Notes: a model not told the origin generated them from the letters alone. A stretch of DNA of 64,000 nt from TMED14 sp002378565 (GCA_943846715.1 OX044356.1:124001-188000), one strand, 5' to 3'. Counted from the stretch's first letter, positions 16,561-26,142 are shown. Program-made: numbers and translations.

Positions 16561-18250
16561 AATTCATTAATAAGAACTTAAAGGTTTCGTTATCAAACCT
16601 AAGAAAATACGTTCCACGTGGCCAATGTTCAGGGATTTCAATCCCATCAGAAATTTGGTAATCCTTCATTAGTCGCCCAAGGGAATCTATAATTTTGATT
16701 TTCTTATTTGTACTTAAAGCATTTCTATTAGTCAAGTATAATTTTCCTCCAGGCTTGAGAATAGTAGGCCATATTTTATTTTGAGAAATTCCCTCTTCAA
16801 AAGTTCCAATTGTAGTCAGGGACTTGGTAATGATATCTGAACCATTACAGTCATTCGAGGCGATTAATGTCACATTGTAAAAAAGTCCAGGAGGGTTGTA
16901 TGTATGCGTTATAACTTTCCCAACACCAGAATCTCCATCCCCGAAATACCATTTGTAATAACTCGCTCCTAATGAAACATTACCATTAAATTCAACAGCC
17001 ATCCCTAGGGGGCCAGTAGAAATTATTTCTGCAGTCCAGTTCGCAAGAATAGGATCATTAGGGTCGCAAATATCAATTATCGAAGCAAAGCTATTGGTAT
17101 CGCCGCAGTTATTGTGAGATTTTAATATTACGTCATATATACCTGGTGAAGAATAAGTGTGAGAAATAGTTGCTCCAGAACCAAAATAACCATCTCCAAA
17201 GTCCCATAAAAAGCCAGAGGAGCCGATTCCTCCGGATGATACTTGGAAATTATAGGTAAACCCTGATTTTTGAAATGCAAAAACTGGATTACCAAGGGAA
17301 GAACAGATATTTATGGTTTGCGTCGTGTCTGTAATGATACCACAGGGCAATTGGACTGTAAGGGTTACATTGTATGTTCCCGGCGAGCTGTATGTGTTAA
17401 AAGTAGTGGTACCGCTCCCTGTGGATCCATCTCCAAAGTCCCATGTGCATTGAGCATTATTTGGAAGACCAGTGGCGACAAAACCTCGGGAAAGAAAGTT
17501 TCCGTAATCGTAAAAAGATGCAACCACAGGAGGACAATATGGGGCTTCATCAACACAAAAATCATCAACTGCTATTTTTGCAAGTTGAGCATTCCTGGTT
17601 CCTGTTATGCGGAATCTTACGGTGTCATTTTGATATTGTAGAAGATTTACAATATTTTGCTGCCAAGGTGAATTTTTTTGCTGAGTTGCGGCCAAGGATA
17701 TCAAAGTGTTAGGGCCACTTGCACTACTCCAGCCGTTGCCGAAATCAATTTCTAAAGAAAGAGATGAAATGGCAGAACCATATAAATGACTTTTAAAGTA
17801 TACAGCGGGAGTATCAAGTGCTGTTAAATCAAACCATGGAGTAACAATACTTGTCGAGTTGATGGGACTAGCGCCATCTGGCTGGGTAAACATGTATTTG
17901 CCTGTTAAAGCAACAACACTATTACCAGGTCCAGATTGATTCCACGTAGATCCACCTGTCTTAAAGCTCCAAATAAAACCCATAGAATCAGAGCGCGACC
18001 AGCAGTTGCCTATGCTTCCATAAAATCCCGGTGCAAAATTGGGATAGTACCCGACCCAACTGGAATCCTCAAAGTCTTCACAATAAGGAGCCAGAATGGG
18101 AAGACAGTTTGATAATGTAGATTCAAAGCCAGAATTGGAATTTTTTATTCCTATCGAGTCGTGATTCAAATTTTCATATGAAGGGGTAATTCCAGCTGAC
18201 AATATCATCTGATTGAATATTATCGAAATAAGAAGGATAATGTACTTCAT
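16559..18250 (-). CDS. Secreted multi-PKD protein with T9SS C-terminal domain
   Basis: This 563-residue exported protein has a signal peptide (MKYIILLISIIFNQMILSAG). An N-terminal beta-sandwich with the look of a MAM/jelly-roll domain follows (FEDSSWVGY...KIAVDDFCV, about 55-225). Three PKD domains come next, each ending in a WDFGDG/YFGDG plus HTYSSPG motif (about 235-310, 315-390, 395-465). The C-terminal 80 residues (GGKLYLTNRNA...WPRGTYFLRF) look like a T9SS type-A sorting domain, somewhat divergent. A surface adhesin or binding role is likely. The gene is AT-richer than its neighbours on both sides, suggesting recent acquisition. Confidence 0.8.
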   Translation of the reverse strand: MKYIILLISIIFNQMILSAGITPSYENLNHDSIGIKNSNSGFESTLSNCLPILAPYCEDFEDSSWVGYYPNFAPGFYGSIGNCWSRSDSMGFIWSFKTGGSTWNQSGPGNSVVALTGKYMFTQPDGASPINSTSIVTPWFDLTALDTPAVYFKSHLYGSAISSLSLEIDFGNGWSSASGPNTLISLAATQQKNSPWQQNIVNLLQYQNDTVRFRITGTRNAQLAKIAVDDFCVDEAPYCPPVVASFYDYGNFLSRGFVATGLPNNAQCTWDFGDGSTGSGTTTFNTYSSPGTYNVTLTVQLPCGIITDTTQTINICSSLGNPVFAFQKSGFTYNFQVSSGGIGSSGFLWDFGDGYFGSGATISHTYSSPGIYDVILKSHNNCGDTNSFASIIDICDPNDPILANWTAEIISTGPLGMAVEFNGNVSLGASYYKWYFGDGDSGVGKVITHTYNPPGLFYNVTLIASNDCNGSDIITKSLTTIGTFEEGISQNKIWPTILKPGGKLYLTNRNALSTNKKIKIIDSLGRLMKDYQISDGIEIPEHWPRGTYFLRFDNETFKFLLMN

Positions 18251-18390
18251 TTAAAAAAAATGTGTTTGGATAAATTTATTCTGCATTCAATTAGTCAAAA
18301 ATAATACCATCGAATAGATTGAAATATGTAAATGAGCCACTGAGTCCTTCTGTTGAGTAGAATACATCATGTGGTGATTGATTTTTGAAA

Positions 18391-19512
18391 TCAATCCTTC
18401 CACCAAGCCGAGGACTCAAGGCCTGAAGTCCCCAAAACATAGGATTCCCCAATTTGGGGTGTCACCAATTCAATCTGTAATTCTTTAGCTTTTAGAGAAA
18501 GGCGCTCAACGGGGTCAGTCCAAGAATGTTGAGATAGCTTAAATGCTCCCCAATGAATAGGCATGATAATTTTTGATTTCAGATCAACCCCCGCTTGTGC
18601 GGTTTCTTCAGGAAACATATGGACGTCAGGCCACAATTTATTGTATTGACCGCATTCAATCATAGCAAAGTCAAAGGGCCCATACCGCTCTCCAATAGCC
18701 TTAAAATGGGGCGCGTAGCCGCCATCGCCACTGAAGAAAATATTCTCATTTTCTGACTGGACTATCCACGAACACCAAAGCGTTTTATCTCTATCGGACA
18801 ATCCTCTGCCTGAGAAATGTTGTGAGGGGGTGCTGCGAAAAACCAAATCGTCAAGTTTGGTTTCCTGCCACCAATCCAATTCTACGATCCTATCCTTATC
18901 AACGCCCCAAGCTTGTAAATGAATGCCAACACCTAAAGGGGTATAAAACATCTTCACCTTGTCCTTAAGTTTCTGAATAGACCCATAATCTAAATGGTCA
19001 TAATGATCGTGAGAAATTAATACCGCATCAATTTGTGGCAGCTTTGCTACTTCAATAGGCAATTCTCGGCTAAAACGCTGTCCTCCAAAAATTGGATTAG
19101 GGGCAGGGACATCGCCAAACATTGGGTCTATGAGTATATTTTTATCATTCATTTGAACCAAAAATGCTGAATGACCAAACCAGATAAACCTTGTCTCTGA
19201 ATGGTAATTAACAAGGCTAAACGAGTCAATTTTCTGAACTTCAATAGCTTTTTTTGGTCTAGAATTCGGGTTTGATTTAAAACCCCTCTTGAGGGCTTTA
19301 AGGATATCCCTAAAACTCATGTCTAGAGTGACATTTCCCTTGTTGGTAAATTTCCCGTCTTGGTAATTATCAGACACAGAATAAACACGTTGCTGTTCTT
19401 CTGTTGCTTTGCCGCCAAACTCTGGACTCAGATTCAGGAATAGCAGGCCAGATACAATGATGCTAACTGCTATAATTGCTAGAAATAGGATCATCTTTTT
19501 TAATTTAGCCAT
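18391..19512 (-). CDS. Membrane-anchored metallo-beta-lactamase-fold hydrolase (NAPE-PLD-like)
   Basis: This 373-residue protein has an N-terminal membrane anchor (residues 7-30) and a metallo-beta-lactamase fold. Visible motifs are the metal-binding SHDHYDHLDY (about 166-175), SGDGGYAPHF (the later Asp ligand) and PIHWGAF (C-terminal His). The sequence WFGHSAFLVQ and the wide spacing fit the N-acyl-phosphatidylethanolamine phospholipase D/UlaG-like branch. The natural substrate is unknown; a lipid phosphodiesterase is one possibility. Like the PKD gene beside it, it is AT-richer than the flanking core genes. The 250 bases upstream (19513-19762) hold no convincing gene. Confidence 0.82.
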   Translation of the reverse strand: MAKLKKMILFLAIIAVSIIVSGLLFLNLSPEFGGKATEEQQRVYSVSDNYQDGKFTNKGNVTLDMSFRDILKALKRGFKSNPNSRPKKAIEVQKIDSFSLVNYHSETRFIWFGHSAFLVQMNDKNILIDPMFGDVPAPNPIFGGQRFSRELPIEVAKLPQIDAVLISHDHYDHLDYGSIQKLKDKVKMFYTPLGVGIHLQAWGVDKDRIVELDWWQETKLDDLVFRSTPSQHFSGRGLSDRDKTLWCSWIVQSENENIFFSGDGGYAPHFKAIGERYGPFDFAMIECGQYNKLWPDVHMFPEETAQAGVDLKSKIIMPIHWGAFKLSQHSWTDPVERLSLKAKELQIELVTPQIGESYVLGTSGLESSAWWKD

Positions 19513-19762
19513 TGGCTGCGAGTGAATTTTAATAATTTACCCATGTTATTGAACGATAGGTTGCTAATTGCTCCCTGTATGTCAATCACTGTACCAAATG
19601 CCCAATGACCTTTTTGAGGTGTCATTTTGTCTGTTACAGGTCAAAGTCTCTAGACACTTAGTCTGATGGAATGGCAACCATTCGCTAAATGACTTTTTAC
19701 AGCCTTGTAAAAGATGACGATTGGGATTTCTGGCAAGCCATAGAACCTTCAGCCTTGTGATG

Positions 19763-21043
19763 CTAAAGCCTCGCGTCCACGGACTCCCGTGGCAGCAAAC
19801 CTTTTGCATCGAACACCACAGCGGATTGGCTGGACTTGAGGTCATCCATCTTCAGGGTCAAGAATTGGTCATGTGAAACAGCCAGAATGATGGCGTCATA
19901 ACCCTTGGGTTCCAATGCCTCAGCCAAGGGGAATCCCAGCTCATGCAGAACCTCGTCGGAGTTGGCCCATGGATCGTAGCAGTCTACATCTAGACCAAAA
20001 GCGATGAGCTCTTTTCTGATGTCAATCACCTTGGTGTTGCGGATGTCCGGGCAGTTTTCCTTGAAGGTGATACCTAGAATCAATGCCTTGCTGTTTTTCA
20101 CAGCGCCTCCCTTGTCAATGATGAGCTTCACCACCTTGCTGGCCACAAATAGCCCCATGGAATCATTCACCCGTCTTCCGCTGAGGATGACAGCAGGATG
20201 GTAGCCAAGGCTTTTTGCTTTATGAGCCAGGTAATATGGGTCTACACTGATGCAGTGACCGCCAACCAAGCCTGGACTGTAGGGGAGGAAGTTCCATTTG
20301 GTGCTTGCAGCAGCTAGCACATCCCTGGTGTCAATGCCAACCCGATCAAAGATCAAGGCCAGTTCATTGACAAAGGAGATGTTGACATCTCGCTGTGCGT
20401 TTTCAATGGCTTTAGAGGCTTCCGCCACCTTCATGCTGGGTGCCAAATGGGTCCCGGCCGTGATGATGGTTTGGTAGAGTTCATCCACAAAAATGGCAGC
20501 TTCAGGCGTGGATCCTGAAGTCACCTTCACAATGCTCGCCAGGGTGTTGACCTTGTCTCCGGGGTTGATGCGCTCAGGGCTGTAGCCACAGAAGAAATCG
20601 CTGTTGAATGTGAGCTGGCTCTCTGACTCAAGGATGGGGACACAATCATCTTCCGTACAGCCAGGGTAGGTGGTAGACTCATAGATGACCACATCCCCAG
20701 GGTTGAGGAACTGGCCAATCATCTGACTGGCGTTTTTCAAGGGACCAAGGTCAGGGGCCTTGAGGTCATTGATGGGGGTTGGTACCGTGACGATGTAAAC
20801 ATTGGCCTTTGCCAAGTCTTGCTTGTCTGCAGTCACTGATAAATTGCCATTGAGGGCTGCTTGAAGTTCCTTGGGATCGGCCTCCTTGGTGCTGTCTTTG
20901 CCAGCGTTCAATTCTTTGACGCGATCCCTGTTGATATCAAACCCAACCACCGCTTGATGCTTGCTGAAAGCCAGAGCCAGCGGGAGCCCCACGTAACCCA
21001 TGCCAATGACGGCAATTGAAATATCTGTTGGCAATGTGTGCAT
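19763..21043 (-). CDS. Nucleotide-sugar dehydrogenase (UDP-N-acetylhexosamine 6-dehydrogenase type)
   Basis: This 426-residue enzyme belongs to the UDP-glucose/GDP-mannose dehydrogenase superfamily. The NAD-binding Rossmann motif VIGMGYVGLPLA is at residues 12-23, and the catalytic cysteine sits in GLVGGHCISVDPYYL. The segment YESTTYPGCTEDDC and the close similarity of motifs to TviB/WbpO place it with UDP-GlcNAc or UDP-GalNAc 6-dehydrogenases, which supply uronic acids for surface polysaccharides. No glycan cluster is adjacent. Its promoter TAACTTTG (minus strand, 21048-21055) ends four bases before the ATG, so the mRNA is probably leaderless. Confidence 0.9.
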   Translation of the reverse strand: MHTLPTDISIAVIGMGYVGLPLALAFSKHQAVVGFDINRDRVKELNAGKDSTKEADPKELQAALNGNLSVTADKQDLAKANVYIVTVPTPINDLKAPDLGPLKNASQMIGQFLNPGDVVIYESTTYPGCTEDDCVPILESESQLTFNSDFFCGYSPERINPGDKVNTLASIVKVTSGSTPEAAIFVDELYQTIITAGTHLAPSMKVAEASKAIENAQRDVNISFVNELALIFDRVGIDTRDVLAAASTKWNFLPYSPGLVGGHCISVDPYYLAHKAKSLGYHPAVILSGRRVNDSMGLFVASKVVKLIIDKGGAVKNSKALILGITFKENCPDIRNTKVIDIRKELIAFGLDVDCYDPWANSDEVLHELGFPLAEALEPKGYDAIILAVSHDQFLTLKMDDLKSSQSAVVFDAKGLLPRESVDARL

Positions 21044-21101
21044 GAGACAAAGTTACCGAAAAGTGAAGGGAAAGCCTCGGCTCAGAGCCTACTTTTGTAG
21101 G
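21044..21101. promoter_or_regulatory. Divergent leaderless-type promoters
   Basis: Within 58 bases there are two perfect -7 elements: TAACTTTG on the minus strand (21048-21055) for the nucleotide-sugar dehydrogenase, and TACTTTTG on the plus strand (21090-21097) for the ABC exporter. Each ends exactly four bases before its start codon (ATG at 21043, GTG at 21102). Confidence 0.65.
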
Positions 21102-22880
21102 GTGAAATCTTTGTGGACATTGAATCGTTATTTCTGGCGCTACCGCTGGCGCTTTGCCATAGGATTCTTCTGCGTGGGAACGGCCGCAACCTTTGCTGTT
21201 TTCCCTGCAGTATTCATCCGCCGAGCCTTTGACGAAGTCGCAGTGGCCATGACGGAAATAGGTCTGGCAGGCAGCATGGCCTCAGAGCCATTGAAAAAAG
21301 CCTTGCTGATATACAGTCTGGTCATCCTTGGAATGAGCGTCATGAAAGGCCTGTTCACCTTTTTGATGAGGCAAACCCTCATCGTCATGTCGCGACTGAT
21401 TGAGGCAGACTTGAAAGACGACATCTATGCGCATTACCAAAGCCTGGATCAGGCTTTTTACCTCAGAAATTCTACAGGGGATTTGATGAATCGCATCTCT
21501 GAGGATGTCAGCCGGGTTCGGATGTACCTGGGGCCGGCCTTGATGTACAGCATCAACATGCTTTTTTCCCTGACCTTGACCTTGAGTTTCATGTTCTCAG
21601 TGGACGTGAAACTGAGTGTCATGACCCTGGCGCCCATGCCCTTGATTGTCTGGAGTATTTACCGGGTATCCAAGCTGATTAACCAGCGAAGCACAGCAGT
21701 TCAAGCGCAGCAATCTGCCATCTCCACCTTAGCACAAGAAACCTTTTCAGGTATCAGAGTCCTCAAGTCCTTTGCCCTTGAGAAGGGACAGTCTGAGCGC
21801 CATTTGATCAGTGCCAATGCATCCTTTGCTCGCAATGAAGGGCTATACCGTGTGAATGCCCTGTTCATGCCCTTGATGCTTTTGCTGGTTGGCGTGAGCA
21901 CAGCCATCGCGGTCTGGGTTGGCGGTCAAGGGGTTGTTGATGGGCGATTGACCCCTGGTGTCATTGCCGAATTTGTCTTCTATGTCGGTCTATTGACATG
22001 GCCAATTGCCAGCATGGGCTGGGTCGTTAGCCTCACGCAACGCGCAGCTGCATCCATGCAACGCATCAATGACTTCCTTCAAGCAGAGCCTAGTGTCGCA
22101 TCGGAGGCTGATACCCTAGCGCCTTCAGTCATTCAAGGGGCCTTGGTGGTGGACAAGGTGTCACTGACCTATGAAAGCGGCATTGAGGCCTTGAAAGAAG
22201 TCAGCTTTACCATCAATGCGGGAGAAACAGTGGTCATTGTGGGTCGGACCGGATCAGGAAAAACCAGCCTGGCCCATTTGCTGACTCGCCAAATGGATCC
22301 CAGCAAGGGACAGATCGCTATGGATGGCCTGGACATCAAGCAATGGCCATTGAATGATTTGAGGCATGCCATTGGCATGGTGCCACAAGACAGCTTCTTG
22401 TTCAGCGACACGGTGGCTGAGAACATTGCCTTTGGCGACGCCAATGCAAGCCGTGAAGCCATTGAAAAGGAAGCAAAACTGGCTTGCGTGCACGACGACA
22501 TCATGGGATTCACAATGAACTATGACACTGTGGTTGGCGAACGAGGGGTGACCCTGTCTGGCGGACAAAAGCAACGCATCTGCATTGCCCGAGCCATGAT
22601 GAAGCAGCCTGCACTGATGGTTTTTGATGACGCCCTGAGTGCTGTTGACAGCGAAACAGAATCCCAGCTCTTGGAGGGGTTAAAAAGCCGTTTGAAGGGT
22701 TTGACCTCCATCATCATCACCCAGCGCCTGAATGCTGTGCATCAAGCTGATCAAATCCTTGTCATGGATGCAGGTCAATTGGTGCAATCAGGCAAGCATC
22801 GAGACCTCATGCAAGAAGAGGGGCTCTATGCCGACCTTTACCGTTTACAAAACCCCATTGATTCCAGCACACCATCATGA
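21102..22880 (+). CDS. ABC exporter half-transporter (type IV fold) with non-canonical ATP site
   Basis: This 592-residue protein has a six-helix membrane domain (1-310) fused to an ATPase domain (350-590), like MsbA or MdlAB. It has Walker A (GRTGSGKTS), Q-loop (VPQDSFLF), signature LSGGQKQR and Walker B (LMVFDDALSAVD). The usual catalytic Glu after Walker B is Asp, and the switch His is Gln (IITQRLN). These changes are typical of the degenerate half of heterodimeric exporters, yet no partner lies next to it. The GTG start is fixed by a TACTTTTG promoter ending four bases upstream; the in-frame ATG at 21000 lies inside the divergent gene. It overlaps the next gene by four bases. The substrate is unknown. 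Confidence 0.85.
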   Translation: MKSLWTLNRYFWRYRWRFAIGFFCVGTAATFAVFPAVFIRRAFDEVAVAMTEIGLAGSMASEPLKKALLIYSLVILGMSVMKGLFTFLMRQTLIVMSRLIEADLKDDIYAHYQSLDQAFYLRNSTGDLMNRISEDVSRVRMYLGPALMYSINMLFSLTLTLSFMFSVDVKLSVMTLAPMPLIVWSIYRVSKLINQRSTAVQAQQSAISTLAQETFSGIRVLKSFALEKGQSERHLISANASFARNEGLYRVNALFMPLMLLLVGVSTAIAVWVGGQGVVDGRLTPGVIAEFVFYVGLLTWPIASMGWVVSLTQRAAASMQRINDFLQAEPSVASEADTLAPSVIQGALVVDKVSLTYESGIEALKEVSFTINAGETVVIVGRTGSGKTSLAHLLTRQMDPSKGQIAMDGLDIKQWPLNDLRHAIGMVPQDSFLFSDTVAENIAFGDANASREAIEKEAKLACVHDDIMGFTMNYDTVVGERGVTLSGGQKQRICIARAMMKQPALMVFDDALSAVDSETESQLLEGLKSRLKGLTSIIITQRLNAVHQADQILVMDAGQLVQSGKHRDLMQEEGLYADLYRLQNPIDSSTPS

Positions 22881-24037
22881 AAGCTTACCCCAATTTGATT
22901 GAAGGAGTCATCGAGGTCTTGGTACAGACATTTGGCAAGCACATCTATGCTGACAAAGTGATTCAGCATATCCTGAAAGAGAACAAGAAATGGGGATCCA
23001 GAGACCGAAAGTTTGTGGCAAACCACAGCTATGAAATCATCAGAAACTGGCGCTTGCTATGGCACATCTTGGGTGAAGATCCGAGCATGAAGCGCAAGCA
23101 TCTCATGGAGCTTTTTGATGCGTATTGGAACTGGCTGGAAACGGGGTCTGAGATTCCTGAAGGCCTGCCCTTGGGTGTGGTTGAGAGCTACGCAGCGTGG
23201 TTTGACGAGCGTGCCAGCAATGAATTGGGCGACCATTGGCCTGCATTGGCTCATGCCTTGAATCAGCCAGCTTCTGTGGTGCTTCGAAACAACGTGCTCA
23301 GGCAAGACCGCAAGTCTTTGGTGGAAATCCTGACCAAGGAAGGCATCGATTGCGAAGTGAGTGACGTAGCTGATGAGTCTTTGGTGTTAGCCAAACGACC
23401 CAAGTTGATGCATTTGAAAAGCTACCAGAAGGGCCGTTTTGAAATCCAAGACGGCGGATCACAGTTGATTGTTCAACATTTGGATTTGCAGCCGGGGGAA
23501 CGTTTTTTTGATGCCTGTTGCGGCGCTGGAGGCAAGGCCATCCAGGCAGCATCCATCATGGGCAACCAGGGAGAAATCCTTGCCATGGACACCAATGACA
23601 AAGCTTTGAGTGAATGCCGCCGCCGGGCTAAGCGCAATGGCGTTGACATCATCACCACGGAGTCCATCAAGCGACCTGCCTCAGTGCTCGTGCACCAGGA
23701 ATGGGCTGATAAATTACTTTTGGATGTCCCTTGCTCTGGCAGCGGGGTGATTCGCCGCGATGTTGACAGCAAATGGAAATTGCAGCCGGAGCATTTGGAT
23801 AAAACCATCCAAACACAGAAGGATATCCTCCACAAATACCACAGCACCCTGAAGCCAGGTGGCACGATGGTCTATGCAACATGCAGCATCCTTCGGTCAG
23901 AGAATGAGGACCAAGTAGTCAGCTTCATGGAAGCTTTCGGTGAGGACTTCACCCTGGTGGATGAGTTCCGCTTGTCGCCAGAGCATCCCCATTCAGATGG
24001 TTACTTCATTGCAATTTTCCAAAAGCATGACGACTGA
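22877..24037 (+). CDS. RsmB/NOP2-family RNA (cytosine-C5) methyltransferase
   Basis: This 386-residue SAM-dependent RNA methyltransferase has an N-terminal helical region (1-150) that aligns with the NusB-like/linker part of the family. The catalytic domain contains the SAM-binding motif FDACCGAGGKA and the two family cysteines, one in DVPCSGSGVIRRD and the nucleophile in YATCSILRSEN. The likely target is a cytosine in rRNA; whether it is the RsmB site (C967 of 16S in E. coli numbering) cannot be told. It starts inside the stop of the ABC exporter (ATGA) and overlaps murQ by 11 bases. Confidence 0.9.
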   Translation: MKAYPNLIEGVIEVLVQTFGKHIYADKVIQHILKENKKWGSRDRKFVANHSYEIIRNWRLLWHILGEDPSMKRKHLMELFDAYWNWLETGSEIPEGLPLGVVESYAAWFDERASNELGDHWPALAHALNQPASVVLRNNVLRQDRKSLVEILTKEGIDCEVSDVADESLVLAKRPKLMHLKSYQKGRFEIQDGGSQLIVQHLDLQPGERFFDACCGAGGKAIQAASIMGNQGEILAMDTNDKALSECRRRAKRNGVDIITTESIKRPASVLVHQEWADKLLLDVPCSGSGVIRRDVDSKWKLQPEHLDKTIQTQKDILHKYHSTLKPGGTMVYATCSILRSENEDQVVSFMEAFGEDFTLVDEFRLSPEHPHSDGYFIAIFQKHDD

Positions 24038-24830
24038 GTCGCCATCTAATCACCAAAATTTGGAGCTGCAAAGCACCCAAGAATTGCTTGAAGGCATCAA
24101 CGGTGAGGATCAGCAAGTAGCGCATGCTGTGAAGGCTGTGATTCCAGCCATTGAGGCCTTGGTTGATGCCATCTTGCCAGCTATGAGAAAGGGTGGTCGC
24201 TTGTTTTATATCGGCGCTGGAACCTCAGGCCGACTAGGCATTGTGGACGCTTCAGAGTGCCCGCCAACCTTTGGTGTTGACCATGGTGTGGTTGTTGGTC
24301 TGATGGCCGGGGGTGACCAAGCCATCCGAAAGGCAGTGGAAGATGCAGAGGATGACGATCAATTGGCTTGGCAGGACTTAACCGCCCATGGCATTGGACC
24401 CAATGATTGCCTGATTGGCATCGCGGCAAGTGGAAGGACACCCTACGTCATTGGCGGCCTCAAACAAGCCAGGGAAACAGGCCTTGTGACCGGAGCCATC
24501 GTTTGCAATGCCGATTCCAAGGTGGCTGCCACAGCAGCGTACCCCATAGAGGCCATTGTGGGGCCAGAATTCATCACAGGTAGCACCCGCATGAAAGCGG
24601 GCACAGCACAAAAGCTCATCCTAAACATGATCAGCACCAGCTTGATGATTCAAATGGGCCATGTAGAGGGCAACAAAATGGTTGATATGCAATTGAGCAA
24701 TGCAAAACTCATTGAGCGAGGCACGGCCATGGTGATGGAATCGACCCAGCTGCAGCAAAAGGAGGCGAAGGCATTGTTGCTCAAGATGGGCTCTGTTCGC
24801 AAGGCGGTTGAAGCCTATCGCAACAGCTAG
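24027..24830 (+). CDS. murQ: N-acetylmuramic acid 6-phosphate etherase
   Basis: MurQ cleaves the lactyl ether of MurNAc-6-phosphate, giving GlcNAc-6-phosphate and D-lactate in cell-wall recycling. The 267-residue protein contains the SIS-domain signature YIGAGTSGRLGIVDASECPPTFG, the segment IAASGRTPYVIGGL, and TGSTRMKAGTAQKLILNM near residue 190. The start is the ATG at 24027, which overlaps the preceding methyltransferase gene by 11 bases; an upstream in-frame ATG at 23940 is inside that gene. It ends convergently against murI, with the two stop codons overlapping. Confidence 0.95.
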   Translation: MTTESPSNHQNLELQSTQELLEGINGEDQQVAHAVKAVIPAIEALVDAILPAMRKGGRLFYIGAGTSGRLGIVDASECPPTFGVDHGVVVGLMAGGDQAIRKAVEDAEDDDQLAWQDLTAHGIGPNDCLIGIAASGRTPYVIGGLKQARETGLVTGAIVCNADSKVAATAAYPIEAIVGPEFITGSTRMKAGTAQKLILNMISTSLMIQMGHVEGNKMVDMQLSNAKLIERGTAMVMESTQLQQKEAKALLLKMGSVRKAVEAYRNS

Positions 24831-25618
24831 TCCCAGATCCGCTCTTCCGTTAACTGCACACCCTTGCCCATGAATTTAGCGGCAATGGCTTCAAAGCTTT
24901 CAGTGTAGTCACTCACAGCACATCGCATGGTGGCATCGCTCTGGTTGCTCAACAAGCCCATGCCCTTCAAATCCGATGCAATGGCAGTTGCCACGATGCT
25001 TGGCACATTGAGCATGGTGGTTGTCGCGTTGAGTTTGGCACTGATTTGATCTGCGACCAGAGGGTAGTGGGTGCAGGCAAGCACCATGTGATCCACGGGA
25101 ACTTGGTTGGCCATGTAAAACTTGATGGTGGCGTCCACCAACGCTTCATCCAAAGGCGAGGCTTCAATCACAGGCGCCAGCAAGGGCGTTGCCATGGCAT
25201 GGATGATGGCTTGTGGCAAAACTGCTGCGATGCGTTGGCTGTAGATGCCAGAATCGATGGTGGCCCGAGTCCCCCACACGGCTATGTTTTTGGACCCACT
25301 GGCTTCAATAGCTGCAATCACGGGATCGATGACATTGAAAATGGGTACGTTCAAATGTGCTTGAAGGTGATCAAAGGCAACAGCAGAGGCGGAATTGCAA
25401 GCTATGACAATGGCCTTGGCGCCTTGGTCCACCAAGTGACGGGCAATTTTCAAGGAAAATCCTCGGATGGCCTCAGGGGACTTGTCCCCATAAGGTAGGT
25501 GCTCGGTGTCACCAAAGTACAAGAGGGATTCCCCGGGAAGGGCCTTTGCAAGTGCACGGGCAACAGTCAGGCCGCCCACACCAGAATCAAACAGCCCAAT
25601 GGGGCCATTTGCGTGCAT
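24827..25618 (-). CDS. murI: Glutamate racemase
   Basis: MurI supplies D-glutamate for peptidoglycan. Its two catalytic cysteines are in IVIACNSASA and LACTHYPL, and the N-terminal signature IGLFDSGVGGLTVAR is intact. The ATG at 25618 starts inside the stop of the preceding ompH gene (TGATG). A GTG one codon earlier (25621) is possible but less likely. It is the last gene of the envelope operon on this strand. Confidence 0.95.
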   Translation of the reverse strand: MHANGPIGLFDSGVGGLTVARALAKALPGESLLYFGDTEHLPYGDKSPEAIRGFSLKIARHLVDQGAKAIVIACNSASAVAFDHLQAHLNVPIFNVIDPVIAAIEASGSKNIAVWGTRATIDSGIYSQRIAAVLPQAIIHAMATPLLAPVIEASPLDEALVDATIKFYMANQVPVDHMVLACTHYPLVADQISAKLNATTTMLNVPSIVATAIASDLKGMGLLSNQSDATMRCAVSDYTESFEAIAAKFMGKGVQLTEERIWD

Positions 25619-26124
25619 CACATGCTGAGTTTGGCCTTCACTGCAGTGGTAAGATCCAACCCACCACTGGCGAAGATGATCATGCCCTTGCTCTTGGATG
25701 CATCCAACACATAGTTAGCTTTGCTCTCCTTGGCTGCCTCGTTGATGGCTGCTTGAAGCTTTTCGTACACGGGTGTGACAAGCTCCATTTCCTTGCTTTG
25801 CAGGGTTTTCTGTGCAGACTTCAAGTACTCCTGAATGGTGTTGTACATGTCCTGCAATCGCTGCTGTTCCTGGCGTTGACGAAGCTCAGTCCATGTGCCT
25901 GCATTGGCCTGAAGGGTCTGTGCACCGCGCTCAAGTTCAGCGTTCATCTCCTTTGCCTCAGATTCAAACCTTGCTTGATCAGCTTGCAAGGTGGTCATGA
26001 CCGCTTGGTATTCAGGCATTTCAACAAGCATGCTGTCGACGTTGATGTGAGCAACGGCGCTTTGTGCAAATGCTGGAGCCATCATGGCAACAGTCAGGGC
26101 GAGGGTGGTAAGTGTCTTTTTCAT
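25618..26124 (-). CDS. OmpH/Skp-like periplasmic chaperone (second copy)
   Basis: This 168-residue exported protein has a signal peptide cleaved after AFAQ (residue 21). The mature part has the Skp layout: a short beta segment (VAHINVDSMLVEMPEY), a long helical hairpin rich in Gln and Glu (about 45-110), and a C-terminal strand (NYVLDASKSKGMIIFASGG). Skp-type chaperones hold unfolded outer-membrane proteins on the way to BamA, which is encoded three genes upstream. The end overlaps murI. Confidence 0.9.
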   Translation of the reverse strand: MKKTLTTLALTVAMMAPAFAQSAVAHINVDSMLVEMPEYQAVMTTLQADQARFESEAKEMNAELERGAQTLQANAGTWTELRQRQEQQRLQDMYNTIQEYLKSAQKTLQSKEMELVTPVYEKLQAAINEAAKESKANYVLDASKSKGMIIFASGGLDLTTAVKAKLSM

Positions 26125-26142
26125 AAGGGTGTAAAGTTAAGG

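Noticed and set aside
19582..19845. 87-codon minus-strand frame upstream of the metallo-beta-lactamase-fold gene
   Set aside because: It overlaps the end of the nucleotide-sugar dehydrogenase in another frame and reads as non-conserved Cys/Trp/Ser-rich sequence.
24827..24830. Overlap of the murQ and murI stop codons as a possible frameshift or fusion signal
   Set aside because: The genes are on opposite strands and both proteins are complete, so this is simple convergent overlap.
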